NCBI GenBank assembly: GCA_016718655.1
Contig: JADKCV010000004.1
Span: 1-64,000, forward strand
Length of the DNA: 64,000 nt
Direction: 5' to 3'
Source: Flavobacteriales bacterium
GTDB taxonomy: Bacteria > Bacteroidota > Bacteroidia > Flavobacteriales_F > PHOS-HE28
Shown here: positions 36,801 through 45,973 of the stretch, one piece after another
Numbering within the stretch: the first letter of the stretch is position 1
How the letters are laid out: every line of letters begins with the position of its first letter
Position numbers and translations under genes: made by a program
Notes under the pieces: generated by a model
Seen by the model: the letters and a program-made list of their open reading frames with translations, nothing else
What the model was told of the DNA's origin: nothing
Databases searched by the model: none

Positions 36801-39541
36801 GCTCCGCGCTACCGGGAACCGCTTGCGATGACGGTCTCGCCACCACGGGCAACGATACCTGGAACAACAACTGTCAGTGTGTGGGCCTGTTGATCGATTG
36901 CGAAGGAGTTGCTGGTGGCGCCGCGCTACCGGGAACGGCTTGCAATGACGGTCTTGCCACCACGGGCAACGATACCTGGAACAACAACTGTCAGTGTGTG
37001 GGCCTGTTGATCGATTGCGAAGGAGTGGCCGGCGGCACTGCACTGCCAGGAACGGCGTGCAACGACAATAACCCGAACACGAGCAACGACACTTGGAACA
37101 GCAACTGTCAGTGTGTTGGAGTTCTGCCCAATGACTGCCTAGGTGTACCTGGTGGAACGGCTCAGCCCGGAACCGCCTGTGATGATGGCTTGGCCACCAC
37201 GGGTAACGACACCTGGAACAGCAACTGCCAGTGCGTGGGTGAGTTGATCGATTGCGAGGGAGTTGCTGGTGGCTCCGCGCTACCGGGAACCGCTTGCGAT
37301 GACGGTCTCGCCACCACGGGCAACGATACCTGGAACAACAACTGTCAGTGTGTGGGCCTGTTGATCGATTGCGAAGGAGTGGCCGGCGGCACTGCACTGC
37401 CAGGAACGGCGTGCAATGACAATAACCCGAACACGAGCAACGACACTTGGAACAGCAACTGTCAGTGTGTTGGAGTTCTGCCCAATGACTGCCTAGGTGT
37501 ACCTGGTGGAACGGCTCAGCCCGGAACCGCCTGTGATGATGGCTTGGCCACCACGGGTAACGACACCTGGAACAGCAACTGCCAGTGCGTGGGTCTGTTG
37601 ATCGATTGCGAAGGAGTTGCTGGTGGCACCGCGCTACCGGGAACCGCTTGCAATGACGGTCTTGCCACCACGGGCAACGATACCTGGAACAACAACTGTC
37701 AGTGTGTGGGCCTGTTGATCGATTGCGAAGGAGTGGCCGGCGGCACTGCACTGCCAGGAACGGCGTGCAACGACAATAACCCGAACACGAGCAACGACAC
37801 TTGGAACAGCAACTGTCAGTGTGTTGGAGTTCTGCCCAATGACTGCCTAGGTGTACCTGGTGGAACGGCTCAGCCCGGAACCGCCTGTGATGATGGCTTG
37901 GCCACCACGGGTAACGACACCTGGAACAGCAACTGCCAGTGCGTGGGTCTGTTGATCGATTGCGAAGGAGTTGCTGGTGGTACCGCGCTACCTGGAACGG
38001 CTTGCGATGACGGTCTTGCCACCACGGGCAACGATACCTGGAACAACAACTGTCAGTGTGTGGGCCTGTTGATCGATTGCGAAGGAGTGGCCGGTGGAAC
38101 TGCTCTGCCTGGTACGGCATGCAACGACAACAACCCTGGTACGATCAATGATACCTGGTCCAACAACTGCCAGTGCGTGGGTGTACCCACGGGTTGTACC
38201 AACATCGTTGACCTGGTGCTCACGACGGATGCCAACGGGAACGAGACCAGCTATGAGATCGTGGTGGAAGGAACCAGCACGGTGGTATGCAGTGGCAGTG
38301 GATTCCCGAGCAATGCGAGCTTGAGCGAGGAATGCTGTTTGGCGGATGGTTGCTATGCGTTGAGCGTGTTCGACGCAGCCGGTGATGGGATGACCACTGG
38401 TGGGTATATCCTCAGGACCCGTGCAGGTGATCGTATCATCGACAACAGGAACAACTTCGGCACTGGTCTGGAGAGCGCCATCAGCGGTGGCCAGGGCTTC
38501 TGCGTGCCGATGTCGAACCAAGGGTTGGTCTACACCAGTTGTGATAAGATGGATTGGGTGTCAGGTCAATACGTGGTCGCAGCTCCGAACGCAGCCGTTA
38601 GTGCAGAATGGATCGTGGGCGCGGCGAACAATCTTCAGGATGCCAATAGCGGCTATGAGTTCTGGATCTTCGACCCGAACGGCAGCTACAGTTTCCGCAG
38701 GTTCCGCAGCCACAGCCAGACCGATCTCTTCGGTCCTGCGAGTGCGACCCGTGCGTGCCACATGCGCTTGAACAACTGGGCGCTGAGCAGTCAGGTGCCT
38801 GCCAACGTGCTGATGAACGTGCGGGTGCGCAGCCGTGTGAATGGCTTGAACGGTGAGTTCGGACCCGCCTGCCGCCTGATGATCGATCCAGTGCGTGCTG
38901 CTTGCCCGCTGACCAAGCTCATGGATGTGCCCGGAAGTGTTCAATTCAGCTGTGGAGTGGTTCGCAACTGGGGTGCGGGTAACTATGTGTATGCCCGTCC
39001 CGTTCCCGGAGCTAACCGCTATCAGTTCCGCTTCTCACTGCCTGCTGAAGGATTCACAGTGACGCGAACGAGCAACACCTACTTCCAACAATTGAACTGG
39101 ACGACCAGCCCGTTGGTGGCCGGTCAGACCTACAACGTGGAAGTACGCGCCAGCAAGGACGGAGGTCTCACCTGGTGCACCAATGACAGCCCATGGGGCG
39201 ACATCTGTCAGCTCACCATTGCGAATGGTACGATACTGGAGTTGAATGCCATGAGCACCGGAACAGCAACTGTTGCTCCCGAACTCCGCATGTTCCCGAA
39301 TCCGAACCGCGGCGATGTACTGAGCTTCAGCCTCAGCTCCATTGAAGAGGGCGTGAATACGGTGAGTGTGGACATCTTCGATCTGTATGGCAAGCGAGTA
39401 GGTGCTCGCACGATCGTCGTTGCCGATGGCAATGTGAACACCGTACTTGACCTGAATGGTGCTCTTGCCGCGGGTATGTATGTGGTGAACATCACCGCCG
39501 GAACCGATAGCTATACGGAGCGATTGGTGATCCAGCCTTAA
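33808..39541 (+). CDS. Giant T9SS surface protein with Ig-like and Cys-rich tandem repeats (2-bp frameshift)
   Basis: Reconstructed product of about 1911 aa. Signal peptide (LPGLFLAGLLAPSATLAQ; start 33808), then an N-terminal beta domain homologous to that of the 25404 protein. Next a lone copy of the Cys-rich unit ('DCLGVVGGTALPGTPCNDG'), a degenerate Ig-like domain, seven nearly identical 73-residue Ig-like repeats, and 16 Cys-rich units of 39-40 aa. A Cys-rich beta module ('VDLVLTTDANGNETSYEIVV', 'DAAGDGMTTGGY') shared with the metalloprotease, fibronectin-like modules, and a type A T9SS sorting domain ('ELRMFPNPNRGDVL', 'VDIFDLYGKRVGA') complete it. A 2-bp shortening at 35297-35304 within repeat 3 splits it into 33808-35388 and 35288-39541. 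Likely a surface adhesin or scaffold. Confidence 0.8.
34765..36295 (+). repeat. Seven 219-bp tandem repeats (Ig-like domains)
   Basis: Copies begin at 34765, 34984, 35203, 35420, 35639, 35858 and 36077. Each codes for 73 residues starting NPNPATPTISAGGP and containing 'TFCAGGSVTLTSSSATGN' and 'GNGCSATSAG'. Copies are almost identical at the DNA level, with a few silent changes. Copy 3 is 217 bp because of the 2-bp deletion. Confidence 0.95.
36308..38194 (+). repeat. Sixteen 117/120-bp Cys-rich repeats with a 354-bp higher-order period
   Basis: Unit consensus is DC(L/E)GV(P/A)GGTA(L/Q)PGTAC(N/D)D..., then NDTWN(S/N)NCQCVG. Eleven units of 39 aa and five of 40 aa (units 1, 7, 10, 13, 16). Each has four Cys. 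Units 8-10, 11-13 and 14-16 form three successive 354-bp blocks (37133, 37487, 37841) with long identical stretches, pointing to recent block duplication. Confidence 0.95.
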
Positions 39542-39564
39542 GGGAGACAAAGGCCTTTCCATAA

Positions 39565-39598
39565 CGAACGCCCCGGCTTGGTCCGGGGCGTTCGCTTT
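39565..39598 (+). terminator. Intrinsic terminator after the giant gene
   Basis: Stem CGAACGCCCCGG / CCGGGGCGTTCG (12 bp, perfect) with a CTTGGT loop, followed by CTTTTG, 24 bases after the stop at 39541. Confidence 0.9.
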
Positions 39599-39882
39599 TG
39601 GCGCCGGTCATTGCTACCGCGATAGGCGTGGAGTGGAACTCGGAGGTGGATCCGGATCTGCCAGTTTGGTATTCGTGGATCCGCCAAGGGTCGAATAACG
39701 GTCGACCCAGGTCGGTCGTCACGACCTGGAACGAGCGGTGTGCATCACCCAAGCTTACCCAGCGGACAATGCAACGCTCCATGTGCGGGTAAGGGGTCGT
39801 TCCCCATCAGCACGCGTCACGGAGAGTAAGCACCCCATCTCCTCGTGAGCGGTAGGTGCCGACATTCATTCCGTAACGAAGA
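39599..39882. other. Intergenic region with no supported gene
   Basis: I see no ORF with family-like sequence, no tRNA-like folding and no clear promoter. The only ORFs here have no recognisable features and appear to be chance readings. Confidence 0.6.
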
Positions 39883-39909
39883 ACCCCGCCGTTCCGAGGA
39901 AGGCGGGGT
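39883..39909 (-). terminator. Terminator hairpin downstream of gap
   Basis: Stem ACCCCGCC / GGCGGGGT with a 10-base plus a one-base loop (39891-39901), 22 bases beyond the GAPDH stop. On the minus strand it is followed by TTCTTCGTT, a modest T-rich run. Confidence 0.7.
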
Positions 39910-39930
39910 CCAACGTGGATCGAGAAATGC

Positions 39931-41388
39931 TCAGTAATAGATCAAGCGCTGCACTTTCGAAATGTGCTTGGCCAGGCGGATCACTTGCTTCGTGTAACCG
40001 AACTCGTTATCGTACCATGCGTAGAGTACCACGGTCCTCCCGTCCGGAGCAACGATGGTCGCATTGCTGTCGAACACACTGCAGCACGTATCTCCGATGA
40101 TATCGCTGCTCACGAGTTCCGGGTCCACTTGATAATGGATCTGGTTCACCAGGTCGCCGTTCAAAGCCGCACGGCGGATCAGATCGTTCATAGCGGCCAG
40201 ATCGGCTACCGGTTTCTTGAGCGTGAGGTTCATGATGGCCAATGAACCATTGGGTGTCGGTACCCGCACTGCATTGGCGGTCAACTTATCCTTCAGGCTC
40301 GGAATAGCCTTGGCCACCGCTGTGCCCGCACCTGTGCTCGTGATCACCATATTGATCGCAGCACTACGACCACGACGCGGACCCTTGTGGTAGTTGTCCA
40401 ACAAATTCTGGTCGTTGGTATAGGCGTGAACGGTCTCGATGTGGCCCTTCTCGATCCCCAAGTTGTCCTCCACCACCTTCAGAACAGGGCAGATGGCGTT
40501 GGTCGTGCAACTGGCAGCACTGAAGATCTTCTCGTTGTCGATATCAAGGTCCTTGTGGTTGATGCCATATACCACGTTAGGGATCTCCTTGCCCGGTGCG
40601 GTGAGGAGGACCTTGCTTACACCCTTGGCTTTGAGATGGCGTTCCAGGTCGGCACGTTTCGTGAAAGCACCGGTATTGTCGATGACCAAGGCATTGTTGA
40701 TGCCATAAGCCGTGTAATCGATGTCCTCGGGGTTGTTCGCCGCGATCAGTTGTACCAGCTGGCCGTTCACCCAGATCGCTTTGTTGGGCACATCCTCGAT
40801 CACCGTACCCTTGAACGTGCCATGTACGCTGTCATTACGAAGCAGGGCCGCGCGCTTGACGATCTCCGCGTCGGTGAGCGTACGGGTCACGATGGCACGC
40901 AAACGCAGTTGCTGGCCCTTGCCAGCTTGTTTCACCAGTTCACGAGCGGCGATGCGCCCGATGCGCCCGAACCCGTAGAGGACCACATCCTGCGGCTGGA
41001 ACGTATGCTTGTCCTGTCCGATGAATGCGCTGAGGTGTGAACCCAGGAAATCATTGATCGAAGCAGCGCCCGAGTTCTTGAACTCATGCGTGAGCTTGCC
41101 GATATCGATCTTGCTTGGAGCAAGATCAAGTTCCAACAGGCCTCGAGCCACGTCGGCGGTGGTGAATACGTCGATGGGTTTCTTCACCACTTGCTCGGCA
41201 TAGGTGAAGAGCTTGATCACTTCGGAGATACTGATGTCCAAGAGGTGGTTCCGGAAGAACACCAGTTCCACACCACGGCCGTACATCAATTGACCTACGG
41301 AGTTGATCAGGTCGACGGCCGCGCGCTCGCGGTCCACGTATTCCTTCAGGCCGGCCTCATATCCGGTCTTGGCTTCTGCGGTCTGCAT
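39931..41388 (-). CDS. gap: Glyceraldehyde-3-phosphate dehydrogenase, long form
   Basis: 485 aa. NAD-binding 'LYGFGRIGRIAARELVK' begins only at about residue 138, so there is an N-terminal extension of roughly 130 residues (MQTAEAKTGYEAGLKEYVDR...) known from a long GAPDH class in Bacteroidota. The catalytic Cys lies in 'FSAASCTTNAICPVLK'. Also seen are 'HAYTNDQNLLDNYHKGPRRG', 'AINMVITSTGAGTAV' and the C-terminal 'YAWYDNEFGYTKQVIRLA'. It interconverts glyceraldehyde-3-phosphate and 1,3-bisphosphoglycerate in glycolysis or gluconeogenesis. It is followed by rpoD upstream on the same strand, with a gap of 48 bases. Confidence 0.95.
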   Translation of the reverse strand: MQTAEAKTGYEAGLKEYVDRERAAVDLINSVGQLMYGRGVELVFFRNHLLDISISEVIKLFTYAEQVVKKPIDVFTTADVARGLLELDLAPSKIDIGKLTHEFKNSGAASINDFLGSHLSAFIGQDKHTFQPQDVVLYGFGRIGRIAARELVKQAGKGQQLRLRAIVTRTLTDAEIVKRAALLRNDSVHGTFKGTVIEDVPNKAIWVNGQLVQLIAANNPEDIDYTAYGINNALVIDNTGAFTKRADLERHLKAKGVSKVLLTAPGKEIPNVVYGINHKDLDIDNEKIFSAASCTTNAICPVLKVVEDNLGIEKGHIETVHAYTNDQNLLDNYHKGPRRGRSAAINMVITSTGAGTAVAKAIPSLKDKLTANAVRVPTPNGSLAIMNLTLKKPVADLAAMNDLIRRAALNGDLVNQIHYQVDPELVSSDIIGDTCCSVFDSNATIVAPDGRTVVLYAWYDNEFGYTKQVIRLAKHISKVQRLIYY

Positions 41389-41436
41389 TTACAGGGATCG
41401 AATGATGGTTTGTATGGGCCTTCTACGGGATCACCG

Positions 41437-42300
41437 TCAGCCGAGATACGCCTTCAGCAATTTGCTGCGGCTGGTATGGCGGAGGCGACGGATCGCCTTT
41501 TCCTTGATCTGCCGGACACGCTCACGCGTCAGGTCGAACTTGGCTCCGATCTCTTCCAAGGTAAGCCCATGATTGATGCCGATCCCGAAGAAGAGCTTCA
41601 CGACATCGCGCTCACGCTCGGTCAGTGTGCTCAACGCGCGCTCGATCTCCTTGGCAAGGGATTCGTTCAGCAGGAGCCGGTCGGCAGGTGCGCTATCGTT
41701 GTTGGGAAGAACATCCAGAAGGCTGTTGCTCTCACCCTCCACGAATGGGGCGTCCATGCTGATGTGGCGACCACTCACCTTCATGGTATCTGCCACTTTC
41801 TCAGCAGGCAGGTCCAACAGGGTGGCAAGCTCATCGGCACTGGGCGGACGCTCATATTCCTGCTCCAACTTGGCGAAGGCCTTGTTGATCTTGTTCAGCG
41901 AGCCGACCTGGTTCAGTGGCAGACGAACGATCCGGCTTTGTTCTGCCAAGGCCTGGAGGATGCTCTGACGGATCCACCACACCGCATAGCTGATGAACTT
42001 GAAGCCACGGGTCTCATCGAAGCGCTGGGCGGCCTTGATGAGGCCGAGGTTTCCTTCGTTGATCAGGTCGGGCAGGCTTAGGCCTTGGTTCTGATATTGC
42101 TTGGCCACCGATACCACGAAGCGCAGGTTGGCCTTCACCAGCTTTTCCAGCGCTCGACCATCGCCCTCCTTGATCTTCCGGGCCAGTTCGACTTCCTGGT
42201 CGGCGGTGATAAGACCTTCCTTGCCGATCTCCTGAAGGTACTTGTCCAGCGACTGGCTTTCCCGGTTGGTGATCGACTTGGTTATCTTGAGTTGACGCAT
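41437..42300 (-). CDS. rpoD: RNA polymerase primary sigma factor (RpoD/SigA)
   Basis: 287 aa from MRQLKITKSIT at 42300, which is the usual start in this phylum. It lacks region 1.1 and the non-conserved insertion of proteobacterial sigma-70. Region 1.2 is 'SLDKYLQEIGKEGLITADQE', region 2 'GNLGLIKAAQRFDETRGFKF' and 'SYAVWWIRQSILQALAEQSR', region 3 'LNKINKAFAKLEQEYERPPS', region 4 'LTLEEIGAKFDLTRERVRQI'. Bacteroidota primary sigma recognises TTTG/TAnnTTTG promoters, consistent with the elements found throughout this window. A perfect -7 element lies 83 bases upstream. Confidence 0.95.
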   Translation of the reverse strand: MRQLKITKSITNRESQSLDKYLQEIGKEGLITADQEVELARKIKEGDGRALEKLVKANLRFVVSVAKQYQNQGLSLPDLINEGNLGLIKAAQRFDETRGFKFISYAVWWIRQSILQALAEQSRIVRLPLNQVGSLNKINKAFAKLEQEYERPPSADELATLLDLPAEKVADTMKVSGRHISMDAPFVEGESNSLLDVLPNNDSAPADRLLLNESLAKEIERALSTLTERERDVVKLFFGIGINHGLTLEEIGAKFDLTRERVRQIKEKAIRRLRHTSRSKLLKAYLG

Positions 42301-42383
42301 CCTTGATGCCACGGTGATCAGGTCTTAGAGGTGGATGAAAAGAGACTCCTGAAGAGCCTCCCGATACGGTCTGCGAAGGTCGG

Positions 42384-42391
42384 CAAAGGTA
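42384..42391 (-). promoter_or_regulatory. -7 element TACCTTTG upstream of rpoD
   Basis: A perfect TAnnTTTG on the minus strand, 83 bases upstream of the rpoD start. A CTTG at 42413-42416 lies 21 bases upstream and could be a degenerate -33 element. The leader is longer than at most genes here. Confidence 0.5.
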
Positions 42392-42442
42392 CGCCCCGGA
42401 CCAAGTACGGGACAAGGTATACGGCGCGAAAGTCTGGGGGGT

Positions 42443-42462
42443 ATGTCCAATCCCTTGGACAT
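42443..42462. terminator. Perfect hairpin between htrA and rpoD
   Basis: ATGTCCAA-TCCC-TTGGACAT, an 8-bp perfect inverted repeat with a 4-base loop, 8 bases after the htrA stop. There is no T-run on the minus strand, so it may be a weak terminator, an RNA-stability element or a protein-binding site. Confidence 0.45.
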
Positions 42463-42470
42463 CAGGTTCT

Positions 42471-43916
42471 TCATAGCCCCAAACCGTAGTAGGCGCGGAC
42501 ACCGTTAGGGTAATACCCCTCGATCAGCACTCCTCCCCGTTTGGTGCCCAACAAACGTTCGATGTCAGCAGCCTTGTGAACGTCTTCCTGGTCGATCCGG
42601 GTGATGACGAACCCTTCCTTGATGCCGCTGCTTCTGAGCTTGCCCCCGTTCAGCGCGATCACCTTCACCCCATGGTCCAAGTTGAGCGCCTTCAATTCCT
42701 CGGCAGATGCCTCGCGTAGGTCCGCTCCTAGCAGGGTTCGTGAATTTCCATTGTTGTTCGAGGAAACGGTTCGCGCCCCCTCTTTGCCCAGCAAGGTCAT
42801 ATCAACGACCTGTTCCTTTCCTGCCCTTACGATGGTCACCGGTACGCGCTCCCCAGGTCGGAACCGGCCTACCTGTTCCTGCAGCTGAGGAACATTGTTC
42901 ACGTCGATATTCCCCACTCGGATGATCACGTCCCCTGTCTTCACGCCGGACCGCTCCGCAGCACCACCCTCCGTGATCCCATTGACATATACACCTCGTA
43001 TCCGGCCCAGATCGGCAGCATCCGCCAATTGTTCATCCATATCGCGAATGCTGACCCCTAAGTAGGCCCGTTGCACGCTGCCGAATTCCAGAAGATCACC
43101 CGCCACCTTCTTAACGATGTTCACAGGAACAGCGAACGAATAGCCGGCATACTGTCCCGTAGTGCTTGCGATGGCCGTATTGATCCCTACAAGTTGACCG
43201 GAAGCGTTCACGAGGGCACCCCCACTGTTCCCTGGGTTCACGGCAGCATCTGTTTGGATGAACGATTCAATGGGAAAGATGTCGCGTGTGGGGTCATATT
43301 GGAGCAAGTTGATGTTCCTGGCCTTGGCGCTGACGATACCGGCAGTTACCGTGCTGGTCAGGTTCATCGGGTTTCCGACAGCAAGCACCCACTCACCCAC
43401 CCGAACACCATCCGAGTCCCCATACTCGAGGACTTCCAAGTCCTGCGCATCGACCTTGAGCAAAGCAATGTCCGTGCTGGGGTCGCGGCCGATCACTCGG
43501 GCATCGAATACCCGATTGTCGTTCATGTGCACTTTGATCCGGTCAGCTCCTTCGATGACATGGTTGTTGGTCACGATATATCCATCCGGAGAAACGATAA
43601 CGCCGGACCCCGCGCCTTGTCGCTGTTGCTGCGCCGGAGGACGATATCCCCAGAAGAACTCGGCGAAGGGGTCGCGCACGTTCACCGTCGTTTCCGTGGT
43701 CACATGGACGACCGCGTTCACACTTCGCTCAGCCGCATCCGTGAAATCCACAGCCACAATAGGAGTCGGGGAGCCGGGCAATGAGACGTAACGAGTTGGC
43801 AGTGGCGGGGAAGCCAAGGAGGTGGAGGTCGGGGTGGGCTTCAGGTAGTTTCCAATGGCCACAGCCAATAGGCCACCGGCCAAGGCCGTGAAGAAGAAGG
43901 AAAGGGTGCGTTTCAT
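42471..43916 (-). CDS. HtrA/DegP-family periplasmic serine protease with two PDZ domains
   Basis: 481 aa from MKRTLSFFFTALAGGLLAVA (start 43916; the upstream Met is unsupported). One N-terminal membrane or signal segment. The trypsin-like catalytic triad is His in 'YIVTNNHVIEGADRI', Asp in 'DPSTDIALLKV', and Ser in 'NPGNSGGALVNASGQLVGIN'. Two PDZ domains follow ('GVYVNGITEGGAAERSGVKT', 'VKVIALNGGKLRSSGIKEGF'). It degrades or refolds damaged envelope proteins. It is transcribed toward rpoD but separated from it by a hairpin. Confidence 0.92.
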   Translation of the reverse strand: MKRTLSFFFTALAGGLLAVAIGNYLKPTPTSTSLASPPLPTRYVSLPGSPTPIVAVDFTDAAERSVNAVVHVTTETTVNVRDPFAEFFWGYRPPAQQQRQGAGSGVIVSPDGYIVTNNHVIEGADRIKVHMNDNRVFDARVIGRDPSTDIALLKVDAQDLEVLEYGDSDGVRVGEWVLAVGNPMNLTSTVTAGIVSAKARNINLLQYDPTRDIFPIESFIQTDAAVNPGNSGGALVNASGQLVGINTAIASTTGQYAGYSFAVPVNIVKKVAGDLLEFGSVQRAYLGVSIRDMDEQLADAADLGRIRGVYVNGITEGGAAERSGVKTGDVIIRVGNIDVNNVPQLQEQVGRFRPGERVPVTIVRAGKEQVVDMTLLGKEGARTVSSNNNGNSRTLLGADLREASAEELKALNLDHGVKVIALNGGKLRSSGIKEGFVITRIDQEDVHKAADIERLLGTKRGGVLIEGYYPNGVRAYYGLGL

Positions 43917-44072
43917 GGTCGTTCGCTTGCACAGGGTTGTGATCAAAACCCATGCCCGTCATGTGTGCTGAACGTTCTGTCAGGCCCGATGTATCGCTAT
44001 GTCACGTTAAAAAGTGTTGATCGCCCTGATGTTCGCCCTCGGTATGTCCGTGCGATATTTGTCGTCTCGCAC

Positions 44073-44867
44073 ATGACCATCCCGTTCAGCAAATGGCAAG
44101 GCACCGGGAACGACTTCATCGTTATCGATGATCGTGCCGGGACTTTCTCCATGATCGATGAACCGATCGTGCGCAGGTTGTGCGACCGTCATTTCGGCAT
44201 CGGTTCTGACGGATTGATAGTGGTGCGGTCGCCCAAATTGGACGGAACCGCATTCCACATGGAGTTCCTGAACCCGGATGGCTCGCGGAGCTTTTGCGGA
44301 AATGGCAGTCGCTGTGCGTTCGCGTTCTGGCGTCAACTACAGGAGGTGCCTTGTCCTGTGGGAATGGCGGTCCTGTTCAGTGCGTATGATGGTGAACACC
44401 GGGCAATGACGCTGCCTGATGGTCACGTGGCGATTGCCATGAAGCGACCCCGTGACCATGAGCGGGAATCAGAGCGCATGGACCTTTGGAACACCGGTTC
44501 ACCGCATGTGGTGCTCTGGGTGGATGATCCTGAGCGCGTTGATGTGGTGACCGAGGGACGCAAGGTGCGCAACAGTGAGCGGTACGGGGTCGCGGGTGTG
44601 AATGTGAATTTCACGGCCATGGTCGACGGCGTGGTGCACATTCGTACATACGAGCGTGGCGTGGAGGACGAGACCTTGAGTTGCGGCACAGGGGTCACAG
44701 CTGCTGCTTTGAGCGCCCGTTCGCGCGGTCTTGTGTCGACCGATGAGGTTCCTATCCTCACACGTGGTGGCGAACTGCGCGTGGACCTGCGAGATGGTGA
44801 TGGTTCCGGTGAGGTATTGCTGTGCGGACCAGCAGTGGAGGTGTTCTCGGGAAGCATCACGATATGA
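44073..44867 (+). CDS. dapF: Diaminopimelate epimerase
   Basis: 264 aa from MTIPFSKWQGTGNDFIVIDD. Converts LL- to meso-diaminopimelate for lysine and peptidoglycan. The two catalytic Cys lie in 'FCGNGSRCAFAFWR' and 'LSCGTGVTAAALSA', and 'WNTGSPHVVLWV' is also typical. I choose 44073; the upstream in-frame extension lacks family sequence. GATATTTG at 44054-44061 is one base from the -7 consensus. It is 3 bases from the mltG start, so both peptidoglycan genes are co-transcribed. Confidence 0.95.
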   Translation: MTIPFSKWQGTGNDFIVIDDRAGTFSMIDEPIVRRLCDRHFGIGSDGLIVVRSPKLDGTAFHMEFLNPDGSRSFCGNGSRCAFAFWRQLQEVPCPVGMAVLFSAYDGEHRAMTLPDGHVAIAMKRPRDHERESERMDLWNTGSPHVVLWVDDPERVDVVTEGRKVRNSERYGVAGVNVNFTAMVDGVVHIRTYERGVEDETLSCGTGVTAAALSARSRGLVSTDEVPILTRGGELRVDLRDGDGSGEVLLCGPAVEVFSGSITI

Positions 44868-44870
44868 GCG

Positions 44871-45905
44871 ATGCGTAAGGGTCTGCGTTGGTTCCTCGTC
44901 ATCCTGGTCGTATTGATCGGTGCTGCTGGTGTGTGGGGGTGGCGGATGTGGTCACGGGTGTTCGCCCCGGTCACCGCGGTGGAGGAGCCACGTTACCTAC
45001 TCGTTCCGACCGGGGCGGATTTTGCACAGGTCTTGGATAGCATATCGATGAATGGTCTCTTGCGTGATGTGGATGCCTTCCGCTGGACCGCCGAGCGTAA
45101 GAACTATCCGGCCAGGATACGTCCTGGGCGGTACCGCATCGAGCCGGGAGCCAGTGCCAATGCCTTGGTGGACCGACTAAGGAGTGGTGAACAGGATCCA
45201 GTCCGGTTGACGTTGAACAACATCAAATGGAAGCATGAACTGGCTTCGAAAGTGGCCGCCAAGTTGGAGTGCGATAGCGCTCGGTTGATGGGGTTGCTTC
45301 AGGATGGTGCCGTTGCCGCGAGTTATGGGTTCAGGTCGGAGACCTTCATCGCCATGTTCATACCCGATACCTACGAATTCTGGTGGAACACAGGTCCGGA
45401 GGCGTTCTTGGATCGGATGGCCGGGGAGTACAAGCGGTTCTGGACAACGGACCGACAGGCCCGAGCGAGCGCTCTCGGGCTCTCACAGAACGAAGTGACC
45501 ACACTGGCAAGCATCGTTCAGGCTGAGACGGGCAAGGCTTCGGACGCACCGTTGATCGCGGGTGTATACCTGAATCGCTTGCGGATCGGTATGCCCTTAC
45601 AAGCCGACCCCACATTGAAGTTCGCACTGGGTGCCGACAGTATCAGTCGGGTCCTAAACAGGGACAAACTGGTGGATTCGCCGTACAACACCTACCGGAA
45701 CCTCGGGCTTCCCCCAGGCCCCATCAACATGCCCGAAACGCGCTTCTTGAATGCCGTGCTCAACCCGGCCAAGCACGATTTCCTCTATTTCTGTGCCCGT
45801 TCCGACCTGAGTGGACATTCCGACTTTGCACGCACCTACGAGCAGCATATGGTGAATGCGCGTCGCTATCAACGTGCACTGAACGAACGCGGCATTTTTC
45901 GATGA
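44871..45905 (+). CDS. mltG: Endolytic transglycosylase MltG (YceG-like)
   Basis: 344 aa with one N-terminal membrane segment (WFLVILVVLIGAAGVWGW), a LysM-like region and the YceG catalytic domain. 'LASIVQAETGKASDAPLIAG' carries the catalytic Glu. 'MPLQADPTLKFALG' and 'SPYNTYRNLGLPPGPI' are family signatures. It cuts nascent peptidoglycan strands and terminates glycan elongation. It directly follows dapF, linking precursor supply and wall chain length. Confidence 0.92.
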   Translation: MRKGLRWFLVILVVLIGAAGVWGWRMWSRVFAPVTAVEEPRYLLVPTGADFAQVLDSISMNGLLRDVDAFRWTAERKNYPARIRPGRYRIEPGASANALVDRLRSGEQDPVRLTLNNIKWKHELASKVAAKLECDSARLMGLLQDGAVAASYGFRSETFIAMFIPDTYEFWWNTGPEAFLDRMAGEYKRFWTTDRQARASALGLSQNEVTTLASIVQAETGKASDAPLIAGVYLNRLRIGMPLQADPTLKFALGADSISRVLNRDKLVDSPYNTYRNLGLPPGPINMPETRFLNAVLNPAKHDFLYFCARSDLSGHSDFARTYEQHMVNARRYQRALNERGIFR

Positions 45906-45973
45906 GCAACCCTGAACGGAACCCTACGTAGAAAGGGCCTTCTAATTTCGCCCACGCAACATACCTGCAAACA

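Noticed and set aside
36378..38120. 580-codon minus-strand frame with repeated CCSRYRCPWW motif
   Set aside because: It is the antisense reading of the 117-bp Cys-rich repeat array and has no signal peptide or known domain.
34765..38194. CRISPR array
   Set aside because: The repeats are 117-219 bp, are contiguous without spacers, and are translated in one frame as protein domains.
39599..39882. Small ORFs between the giant gene and gap
   Set aside because: They have no signal, domain or codon pattern, and they lie between two terminators.
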